The notes below the pieces were generated by a model that saw only the letters and a program-made list of their open reading frames with translations, ran no database searches and had not been told where the DNA came from. Positions 44,125 to 53,476 of a stretch of DNA of 64,000 nucleotides are shown here, piece after piece. Within the stretch, counting starts at the first letter, position 1; every line of letters starts with the position of its first letter. The position numbers and the translations under genes were made by a program. This DNA comes from Asterias amurensis (Eukaryota > Echinodermata > Asteroidea > Forcipulatida > Asteriidae): the NCBI RefSeq assembly GCF_032118995.1, contig NC_092650.1, positions 18,781,501-18,845,500 on the forward strand, read 5' to 3'.

Positions 44125-44449
44125 TCAACATTTCTCAAATTAAAATATTTATATCTTAACAAAAACTTATATCTTTTTCCATAACCAAACTACTTCAAAG
44201 TGAAATGGTTCTCAAAAAAACGCTTTACACTATCAAAAGCTTCTGTACTTCTATAGCCGAGTAAGTTTTTATTGCCAATTACTTTTTCGGAGTTTGGTTA
44301 CTGAATGTATCCCTTGAAAGTAGCCATAAAATCATGAATGAAAAAGCAAATTTCTAAAACTTCCTGGTGACCATGGATGTTTATACAGGAAATTGAATAC
44401 CACCCCGTATTATTTTAGAGTTTTTTCTTCTAAGCTTACAAGATCAAAG

Positions 44450-44993
44450 GTCAAAGAGAATTATTCTGTGTCCTGGTTGAATAGTTATGTTAACTGCCAT
44501 CTATGTCTCTTTGTAGAAATGCATTCGTGGAGAGCATCCCTTTGTGTTTTCCTTTGTCCTTTTCCTGTCCTTTTTTCTTTCTCTTTTGTCAAAGAGAATT
44601 GTTCTGTGTCCTGGTTGAATAAATTTAACTGCCATCTATGCCTCTTTGTAGAAATGCATTCGTGGAGAGCATCCCTTTGTGTTTTCCTTTGTCCTTTTCC
44701 TGTCCTTTTTTCTTTCTCTTTTGTCAAAGAGAATTGTTCTGTGTCCTGGTTGAATAAATTTAACTGCCATCTATGCCTCTTTGTAGAAATGCATCCGTGG
44801 AGAGCATCCCTTTGTGTTTTCCTTTGTCCTTTTCCTGTCCTTTTTTCTTTCTCTTTTGTCAAAGAGAATTGTTCTGTGTCCTGGTTGAATAAATTTAACT
44901 GCCATCTATGCCTCTTTGTAGAAATGCATCCGTGGAGAGCATCCTTTTGTGTTTTCCTTTGTCCTTTTCCTGTCCTTTTTTTTCCCTCTTTTG
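44450..44993. repeat. 135-bp minisatellite, four units
   Basis: GTCAAAGAGAATTRTTCTGT begins units at 44450, 44588, 44723 and 44858; periods are 138, 135 and 135 bp. Because all are multiples of three and units are nearly identical, both strands stay open (44393-45037 plus; 44485-45051 minus). No known domain is seen. Confidence 0.9.
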
Positions 44994-45151
44994 TTTTGTC
45001 CTTGGTCTTAAAGGTACCGGAAATGAGCACACAATGAACACACACGTACAAATGTATTTATACTGTATTTCTTTATAATGTCTATTTTTACATACATGGC
45101 TTGAGACATTATAGAGTCCTTTTATTTTCCCTACAAATTGTACTGTATTTC

Positions 45152-45519
45152 TTAAAGGAACACGTTGCCTTGGATCGATTGAGTTGGTCTTTTAAAAGCG
45201 TTTGTAACCGTTTGTTATAAAATGCATATGGGTAGAAAGATCCACACAAACACGCCTCGAAATTGCACGGTTTTCCTTATACCTCGTCGACTAACACGGT
45301 CGGCCATTTATGGGAGTCAAATTTTTTACTCCCATAAATGGCCGACCGTGTTAGTTCGCACAGTAAAAGGAAAACCACGCAATTTCGAGGCAAATTTATG
45401 TGGATCATTGTATTCTACTTTTAAAACACCTTTCCAACCATATATGCATTTTATAAAAAACGGTTACAAACGCTTTTTATAGACCAACTCGTCCGATCCA
45501 AGGCAACGTGTTCCTTTAA
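45152..45519. mobile_element. TTAA palindromic MITE, copy 2
   Basis: TTAA flanks AAGGAACACGTTGCCTTGGA and TCCAAGGCAACGTGTTCCTT, which are perfect inverted ends. The central hairpin CGGCCATTTATGGGAGTCAA / ACTCCCATAAATGGCCGACC is as in copy 1. Confidence 0.92.
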
Positions 45520-45690
45520 TAACCTCTTTATTTACTTGTATGGTTTGAGACGTTAGAGTCCTTTTATTTTTTTCATATTTTCTCCATATTGGGTACAGCC
45601 TAATGAGCACACATTCATCACACACTTAGAGCAGATGTGTTTATAACATCTTTCTTAAACCAAACATGCATGTTTGTAGGCGATATATAT

Positions 45691-45719
45691 AGCAGTCATC
45701 ACCCAAAGGTGATGACTGC
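45691..45719. repeat. Short perfect hairpin GCAGTCATCACC/GGTGATGACTGC
   Basis: There are 12-bp arms around a CAAA loop, with no T tract after it. It is probably the remnant of a small foldback sequence rather than a terminator. Confidence 0.7.
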
Positions 45720-46486
45720 ATCCATCAAGAAGACATAAATAATTGGATTATCTATGATGATGAGTGAGGTATAATATTACAAGGGGTAATACAGTGTGAT
45801 GACAGCAGACTGGAGAGTAGTCTCTCCCTGTTTAGTTTTCTTTCAAAGATCCATCTCAAGAAGAGGGCGCTAGCAATGGAAATTAACAAAATGAGGGATA
45901 AGATAATAAACAACAGGAACATCTTGAACCAAGACTACCTTGAGAGGAGACTGCAATACAGATGATGAGATGCAGTGACCTCAAATTACATCAGCCATCT
46001 TTACAGTTTATTTCACTCTGCGGTAGTAGAATAAAGAAAGACAGTTCTCTAAGAACAAACTCTACCGGGCAAGTAGATACACCCATGTCGTTACCGCAAA
46101 ACAAATAATATATTGATACCTCACCACGCAATGCCTCAAATTCCATATGTTTCTCTGAAGTTGGAGAAGATGGAAAAAGATCTCATGGTCGAGCGACAGG
46201 GTTCTCTCAAGATGTTTTTGTTCAAGCTCTGAGGAATCTGAGTTCAGATTTTTGTTGTCCTAGTAAAAATACAGAAATTAAAAGAATCCCTTCAAAACAA
46301 AATTCATGGTGGCTTCTTTTATCTTCCGATAACCTGTCACTCATGATTTACACGCAAGGGCTAGTAGTGTAAGGGTTAAGACTAGCTTAGGAATAGGATT
46401 AGGACAAGAATGAAGTAAAGGGTTAAATTCATTTAGGGTGTACAAACACAGTTTAATACATATGTAGGAACCGACAATGTAGGTTT

Positions 46487-46645
46487 GGTCGATTTCACAA
46501 AGAGTTGGGACTAGTCCTACATGTACTAACTTGGGACTATTTCTAGGAGATGTTAAAAACTTAAGGCTAGCCCTAAGTTAGGATGAGTAACTCTTCCTAA
46601 GCCAAGATAAGACTAGTCTTAACTCTTTGTGAAATCCACCCCTGC
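46487..46645. mobile_element. Palindromic MITE, 'TTTCACAAAGAGTTAGGACTAG' family
   Basis: GATTTCACAAAGAGTTGGGA at the left and TAACTCTTTGTGAAATCCAC at the right are inverted repeats with CTAGTCCTA/TAGGAC words inside. Confidence 0.8.
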
Positions 46646-47189
46646 TCAGCAATACTAACGACATGCAAAATCCTGTTTCACACCACAGAGCAAATTCCCC
46701 AGAGATAAAAAAAACTCTTTTAAATTTGTTGGGAATTCCCCCCCCCCCCACACACTTAATTCATCCAGTGTGAACGAGGTGTTGAATACAATACATAAAA
46801 TATCACTCCCTGATAAAAACAAATTTCAAACTGGTCTTAAAACCCCTTCTTCTGTTGTCAAGATATCTAAAGATTACCAATATTTTTAAAATATTAAGAG
46901 TACTCTTATTACCGTGGGTGGGTGTTGAGCTTCCTTTTGAGACTATGTTAGAAAGATCGTACGATTGCTAAAAAAATCCCCACAACTACATGAATGTAAA
47001 TAGTAACTAACAGAACATGTACGCCATGTAAATCACTTAAAAAACATCTTTTTCCTTAGTGTCTGTTTATTGCTTTATTGTTCATTTGTTTTATTATCTG
47101 CATTGCTATTGTTTGTCTAAAGCGCTGTGGTCTAAATGAAATGCCGCTATATAAAAACCCATTGTATTGTATTGTATACTGCATGCTTA

Positions 47190-48310
47190 TTGTTTGTGTT
47201 TCGACTGTAATTCAAAGTACGTCATCTGATCGCTGTAATAATAGGTATTACAGTAGAAGGAAGGGGTTGGATTTTAAGATGACTGATATGGCTCTTGAAG
47301 GTAATCTTTGAAAAGAGAATAACAATCTGAAAAACAAATTCATGAGATTGAAACCGTTGGATTTTCAATTCATTCTGAGCCTTATATTGAGGCCTTGGGA
47401 TGCCTATTTACTCTTTGAAAACCGAGTTATTGCATTTAAGAACAAAGATTGCTATTTTACTTGGTGTAAAATTACCAAAAAAGAAATTAAAGTTTATTTC
47501 TTAAGCTATTTTTTTAGGAAATGGCAGATCTGATTTACATATTATTTGCTTTACCTCCCCCCTCCCCCATAAAAAAAATAGGGGGGGGGAATTTGTTTTT
47601 ATAGATAAATCAACATCTCTACAGTAGGACCTGCATTATGCACAATTTATTTTCATTAATTTTTTTCAAAACATGTATGTCAGTACTCCATGCTTGTTAT
47701 TGGTTTCAGTCGTAATTCAACCTACGTCATCACTGTAAATACAGGTATTACAGCAGAAGGCCGGGGTGGATTTTAAGACAACTGATTCGTCTCTCAAAGG
47801 TAATCCTTGAAAAAAGAAATACAATCTGATAAACAAGATTCATGAGATTGAAATCGTTTGATTTTCATTTCTTTCTGAACCTTTAACGGAGGACTGGGGA
47901 TTTCAAATGCCTTACTCTTCCACTCTCTCATGGTTTAACTACTTTCACATCAATAATCCAAAGCAAATTCCGTTCCACCCACAATATTTTTTGAAAGAAC
48001 TTTATCCCCCATCCCCTATTATGCAGTATAAAAAAAAGGTAAATTTCATTTGAGAACAAAGATTGCAATTTTGCTTGGTGTAAAGTTACTATTAATTTTT
48101 TAATTTATTTTAAGCTGGTTTGTTTAGGAAATCGCAGTTTCTGATTATCTGATATGTGTTTTAGAATTTTATATCCCCCAAAAATATTTGAATAATATTT
48201 GAACTATTTATACGCCTATAGTATTATGTATTACACCCGCCTGATTGAACCAACATTTCTATAGTTCATTATGTACGATTTACTTTCATTAAATTGTTTC
48301 AATTTTCTTT
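47190..48310 (+). repeat. Diverged direct duplication, about 500-600 bp units
   Basis: The block starting near 47200 and the block starting near 47710 share an ordered series of words: GGTATTACAG, GGATTTTAAGA, TTCATGAGATTGAAA, AACAAAGATTGC, CTTGGTGTAAA and TTTCATTAA. Spacing differs because of indels. No coding sequence is conserved between them. Confidence 0.65.
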
Positions 48311-48937
48311 TCGTTATGATCCGTTTCAGTTCATGCGTTTCATTGCTTTTCATTTCAATTACGTTTTTAATTAAAATACCAAATGCCCTCACAGAGCTGA
48401 ATTACAGTGTGGACTTTTCAAAGGATATACATCCAAAGGGACCAATTCACCATGTAAATACATAGATTGCCATACCCTTGTTGAGGGTACGGTACAGTTT
48501 ATACCAGCAATATGTTAGTATACACACAATGAATGTTTATGAGTGCAATGGAGCGAATAATGTTCATGAGTTGAAAGATGGATTGTTCTATTCAATGAGG
48601 CGGAGCCGAGTTGAATGGAACATTCCAGCTTTCAACGAATGAACAAATTTGTACCATTGCACGAATTAAAAACATTCATTACTTGTTTTATATATAACAT
48701 CCAAGTAGATCTTTGTCATTTTGATTGAAACAACTTTCAAAACAAACAAAGCGTAGGCCTACAATTGTGAAATTACACCCGTTTCTCTTTGGGGTCGGCC
48801 TGTTGGATTCAACAGTCACAATGTGCGTTTTGTACAGCTATTTTGAGACACGCAGAAGTGGAATGCTAGTACTAAATATTATATGCCTTGCAGTAACACT
48901 GCTGCGTTACCAAAGACACGCGCAGGCAGTGATGTTT

Positions 48938-49045
48938 TTACTCAGCTTTTTCGTTCCATCCGAAAAGTACCATTGCACGCTACAATGGTACTTTTCGGAT
49001 TGAACGAAAAAGCACAGTGAGTGACTCAGCGTGCAATGGTACTTT
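48938..49045. repeat. Foldback hairpin TTTTTCGTTC..GAACGAAAAA
   Basis: Arms of about 30 bp (CGAAAAGTACCATTGCA / CAATGGTACTTTTCG) surround a short loop. A third GTGCAATGGTACTTTT lies just after. Related TTGCAC/GTGCAATGG words occur at 48540-48665, suggesting a larger foldback element spanning about 48500-49050. Confidence 0.65.
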
Positions 49046-49699
49046 TATTTGCTATCACGTGACGGACAATCCTCCAATCAAATGGCAAGGATCTGCTTGG
49101 GTGTTATATAATAATTGTTTTAACACCCCTTACAAATATTCTGCCTTTTCATTGGTTAAAAGCACGTCACATGATATGTCTTAGTTTTACTAGACGGCGG
49201 CCGTGTGATAGTGCATCGCGTGTGATAAAGAACAGTTGTTTTACTCATTTCCTAAAAATTGTAGCATTTTAAAAACAAAACTTTTTTAAGGAAGGATTTC
49301 CATCCTGACTGTTCTTCTAAGTCATGTCCTAATCTGTGAATATTTATATTTTCAATCTCACTAATGTTGCACGCACACCCTTAAGGCAGAAAGTACTGCT
49401 TGACATATTTCTTTGGTGAGCAAAAATTTAGTGGGCGCAAGCAAACTTTATCTAGTATCAATCAGCCCTAGTTTCGATGCTGAAATAAAATAATAAATAA
49501 TTTGAGCCGGACATTATTATTTTCAGGATTATTTTTTAATGCAATCAATAGGGTAACTGTGTAAATTTGTATAGATATAACTATTTGTTATTCATCCATG
49601 TGTTGATTGATTAACTACAACCTACAACATGCCATGTGTTCTCTTTCCCAGATGCAATATAAGATATACTTTATTAGGGGGCCAATCTGAATAGTCAAT

Positions 49700-49955
49700 T
49701 TCATACCAAGAACGAAAATGAGAACAATAAAAATACACGCCCTTGATTGGTTGAATTGCTCCACGCAGAACACGCCCACGTTCATTCAACCAATCAATGG
49801 GCGTGCATTTTTACCGTTGTCATTTTCGGTCTCGTTATCGGGGCCTGTGTGACCAAGCCTTAAGGCACTCATCAGCAGAATGACATAAAAAGATACTAAT
49901 GATTATCCGGAGGGAATTTTGTTGTTGTTGTCATTGTTCTGATGAGTGCCTTGTG
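49700..49955. repeat. Two adjacent palindromic elements
   Basis: The first (about 49708-49840) pairs ACGAAAATGAGAACAATAAA with TTACCGTTGTCATTTTCGGT and CCTTGATTGGTTGAAT with ATTCAACCAATCAATGG. The second (about 49860-49952) pairs AAGGCACTCATCAGCAGAA with TTCTGATGAGTGCCTT. Confidence 0.65.
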
Positions 49956-49989
49956 GTACGAAACAGTCTGTCCACTGTCCAGAACAGAG

Positions 49990-50282
49990 CATAGAGTTAT
50001 ATATAAGAACTAGAGGGCGCACGAGTGATGCTTCGTGCACAAATGCCATGGGACCGCAAGTTGACAAGTGCGTCGTCCTGCACGCGCGTAGAATATGAAA
50101 TACACGTTTTAGTTTTTTTTATTGAACGCTCACGCGATGCTGTTTTTTCAACTTACAAAATGGCCGCACAAACACACGCTGTGAGATGCCAGTTTTGTCA
50201 ACTTAGAAAATGGCCGCCTGCTCGCATGCCGGAGCTCGTATATAGGCCAGTGCGCCCTCTAGTTCTTATATATAACTCTATG
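49990..50282 (+). mobile_element. MITE with CATAGAGTTATATATAAG ends, copy 1
   Basis: The inverted ends CATAGAGTTATATATAAGAA and TTCTTATATATAACTCTATG, extending through CTAGAGGGCGCAC, are flanked by a perfect 8-bp duplication GAACAGAG (49982-49989, 50283-50290). The interior includes AAAATGGCCGCACAAACACA. The 8-bp duplication points to a hAT-type mobiliser. Confidence 0.9.
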
Positions 50283-50716
50283 GAACAGAGATATGCCAAA
50301 GTTTTATTTGCCGTATTCTGAATTTATTTTAAATATACAATATTCGACGGCCAATTGAGTTCGAATTGTCACAGGTTTGTTATTTTATGCATGTGGAGAC
50401 ACCAAGTGAGAAGACGGGTCCCATTACCAATTGTGTCCAGTGCCTTAAACCATAAAGAATGATTTGATGTCTGCGATTGTCTAAGCGCATTAGAGCATTT
50501 TAGGAAAATAGATTAGTGCGCTTAAATTTAAGAGTTGCTCAAACCCCTGCTGGTGACCCTATAGCCTGTCATATTGAATTTCAAGCCGTGACTCTTTAAA
50601 ATGTATTGTCTTCCGAGTGTCATTTCTGAAACCTCCTTGCTCTGTGCTGAAACATTTGTAAAATGCTCTTGAGGATGGAGAGTGGTTCAGACAGAGCAAA
50701 CGTAATGTGTTTGTTC

Positions 50717-50980
50717 CATAGAGTTATATATAAGAACTAGAGAGCGCACTGGCCTAAATACGCGCCCCGGCATGCGCTTATGCCGCCATTTTCTAAGTTG
50801 ACAAAACTAGCATCTCACAGCGTGTGTTTGTGCGGCCATTTTGTAAGTTGAACAAACAGCATCGCGTGAGCGTTCAATAAAAAAACCTCAAACGTGTATT
50901 TCATATTCAACGCGCGTGCAGTGGCGTTTGTGCACGAAGCATCACTCGTGCGCCCTCTAGTTCTTATATATAACTCTATG
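50717..50980 (-). mobile_element. MITE with CATAGAGTTATATATAAG ends, copy 2 (inverted)
   Basis: This is the same family as 49990-50282 but in opposite orientation, about 430 bp away. The flanks GTTTGTTC and GTTTGTAC (50709-50716, 50981-50988) are an 8-bp duplication with one mismatch. Confidence 0.9.
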
Positions 50981-51172
50981 GTTTGTACTCACATTTCACT
51001 GTTGGAGAAAATTTGTTCAGATCAATTTTAGTAAAAAAAATATGTTGGGCCAATTACCACTAATGAGCAGGCCTGGAATTTCGGTCTTGCAGGGAGTCAC
51101 ATTTCATATGAGAGGGCACTTCCATCACTCTGCGTATGGCGCCAAACACCCACATGTAAAGACCAGGACCAG

Positions 51173-51570
51173 GGCCAATTCCATAAAGCCTGCACATTTA
51201 TAAGCACAAAAACTTGCTTAGCAGACTCAGGTAACCAGCTGTCATTCCATGAAGATTACATTGTTGCCATTTGTGCCTCATCACTCACGTTTTGCTTAGT
51301 GAAGAAAAGTGCTAGGCAGTATTTTCTGCTAAATGGCTTTATAAATATTAGGCCCATGGGCAACAGACCTTGGCCCATTTTTATAAGTCATGACGTCAGC
51401 AGAACAACTTGCTGAGCACTTAAAATCATGCTTAGCCAAAAAAAAGCCAGAATACAATATGAACTTTGCCATTTCTGTGACCATGCGACTGGTACCCCCA
51501 CTCATTTCTTGCTTAGCAAAGAAATTTGCTAAGCAGATGCTGAACAATTTAATGACATTGGGCCCAGGGC
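51173..51570. mobile_element. Two decayed MITE copies, 'TAAGCACAAAAACTTGCTTAGCA' type
   Basis: GGGCCAATTCCATAAAGCCT to AAATGGCTTTATAAATATTAGGCCC (about 51173-51355), then a second unit to about 51570 ending GACATTGGGCCC, carry the family's terminal words and TTGCTTAGC interior. The 61895-62083 copy is the same subfamily. Confidence 0.6.
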
Positions 51571-52031
51571 AAAATACCTGAACTGTGCCCCCTGTGTTTA
51601 ATCGAGGCCTATCCATAGCCCTTGAATGTCAAGACTGTGTGTTTATACAACTACAAGGACTGTACAGCAGAGGAGTGTTGAAAAAACACCAAGATTCCTG
51701 TTCCTATAAATAAACAAACACTGGTGCTTCCTACCATAGAGGTTCCTACATAGGTGGAAGTACTTTGTAAAATGATACTGGAATTTGTGTTTCAATTTGG
51801 GCTCTCGAGGTCAAAGTCATTTTGCAATCACTCATTTTCCAATGAGATTGAGTCCTAGCAATTTTTTCTTTTTCTTTTTCAAGATAATTAGTCTCGAAAC
51901 CTCACAGTAGAATCAGTCCTTGAATTACACAGAGGCCTGATACATAGGCATTGGCCTTTGTTGCCCTGGTCTTAGCCTTGGTGCCCTTTCAAAATTGTCT
52001 TTATGTCTTTAAGTTTCTCCAATGTTCAGTA

Positions 52032-52161
52032 AGGGGCCTGGGGTGGATTTCACAAAGAGTTAGGACTAGTCTTATCTCGAGTTAGGACCAGTTACTCGTC
52101 CTAACTTAGGACTATCAATGCAATTTGTATATCTCCTAGGACTAGTCCTAACTCTTTGTGA
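52032..52161. mobile_element. Palindromic MITE, 'TTTCACAAAGAGTTAGGACTAG' family
   Basis: GGATTTCACAAAGAGTTAGG and CCTAACTCTTTGTGA are inverted ends, with CTAGTCCTA/GACTAGT words inside. Confidence 0.75.
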
Positions 52162-52589
52162 CCCTGGACTTTCATCGTTGAAACAGGTTGATAGGGCAAG
52201 GCCATTGTCATTTTGCAAAGAGCACTTCAATTGGAAAATCTTAGAGGCGATGGCAAACTTTTGAAAGGGGCACCAAGGCTAGGGGCAACAGAGGCCAATG
52301 GCCTCCATGGTCTGTGTGATTTTCCAGGACTGATGTAAGTGCCCTTTGCAAAATCAAAACGGCCTTGCTCTCCCTCAAAGATGAAATTTCAAGCCTGCAA
52401 AAAGGCCACTGTTTGATACTGTTATTAAAGTGCAATTATTGTCAACATCCAAAAATGTTTCATGCTGTCACATTTTAATGGTCTTGGTCTGTACATGTTT
52501 TTCGTGTTTGTACTGAGTTTATTCTTGAATTGTATAGCCTATTCAATCATATGTAGTGCATTGAAGTTTGCCTTTTTATATATTGCGCA

Positions 52590-52877
52590 CAAAATTCTCC
52601 ATTCGAATCTCAATCGGGCGTCCAAGTTTCGAGTTAATAATGAAAGAAAAAACGTCCTGGTCACACGAAGTTGTGTGCTTTCAGATGCTTGATTTCGAGA
52701 CCTCAAATTCTAAACTTGAGTTCTCGAAATCAAATTCTCGAAAACCACGTCACTTCAGAGGGAGCCGTTTCTCACAATGTTTCATTCTATCAACCTCTCC
52801 CCATTACTCGTTACCAAGTAAGGTTTTATGCTAGTAATTATTTTGAGTAATTACCAATAGTGTCCTCTGCCTTTAAG
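52590..52877. mobile_element. 5'-truncated TTAA-type MITE, copy 9
   Basis: The family interior (GTCACACGAAGTTGTGTGCT, TTTCGAGACCTCAAATTCTA, TTCAGAGGGAGCCGTTTCTC) and right end (AATAGTGTCCTCTGCCTTTAA) are present. The first about 100 bp are replaced. Confidence 0.8.
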
Positions 52878-53006
52878 AGTGAAGTTCAAGGCCTAGGCAT
52901 AGCACAAAGTGCAACAATTTTATTGGTTTGTACTTTTTACAAACTGGTAGGTACTAGTCGAAACAGAAGGTTTGAAGACTGTGGCAAAGCCCTCACCATA
53001 TAAATT

Positions 53007-53262
53007 ACTGTTGTTTTACTACAAGGATACTGCAGTATTACTGTCGTTTTTACTGCAGTAAAGTTAATCTACAGTAAACTAAGAATAGAAAAACTATAGT
53101 ATTACTTCAAAAATACTGCAGATTCACTATAGTTTGACTTGGGTTTTATTGTAGTAAAACTAGCTTTACTGTAGGGAAAACTTTACTTGTACTTTATTTA
53201 CTGCAGTAAAACTTTATGTCCTTTAGTAAAAGTATAGTTTTACTATAGTAAATCTATGGTGG
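53007..53262. repeat. TACTGCAGTAAA/TACTATAGTAAA word array
   Basis: In about 250 bp there are roughly a dozen variants of the near-palindromic word TTTACTGYAGTAAA, in no fixed period. It ends about 80 bp before the acceptor (53340) of the first recognised sialyltransferase exon. Confidence 0.7.
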
Positions 53263-53476
53263 ATTTTTATAAGGGACCTTTGCGACAACAAGTCAACACC
53301 CTCTGACCCTTTTTTTTTCTTCTTCTTTTTTTCTCAACAGAAGTCAAGTCAATTGCACACATCAGGTATCGCCCACCCAGAAAATGTACACGCAGCCATC
53401 AACCATGCCTGTCTTGGACACAAGATCCTGATGTTTTTTTCTACGTTGGGTCTTGAAGTGATGTGCACAGGTCACC

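Larger units (their letters stand above)
30183..53340. other. 23-kb repeat-rich interval without a supported host gene
   Basis: Apart from one weak candidate exon (30480-30553, minus), I see no conserved coding segment. The interval may be intergenic, or the long first intron of the sialyltransferase gene. It contains SINE, LINE and MITE copies listed separately, a 135-bp minisatellite (44450-44993), a diverged duplication (47190-48310), short (ATT)n, (GTTT)n and poly-C tracts, and a TACTGTAGTAAA-type array (53007-53262). The stretches 30560-33470 and 36500-38550 are AT-rich with no feature I can name. Confidence 0.5.

Noticed and set aside
44393..45051. Long frames on both strands (214 and 188 aa) as genes
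   Set aside because: The openness is explained by a repeat period divisible by three. There are no domains, and splice or promoter signals are lacking.
49990..50321. 98-aa plus frame with KMAAQTHAVRCQFCQLRKWP
   Set aside because: It lies almost wholly inside a MITE with defined ends and an 8-bp target duplication.
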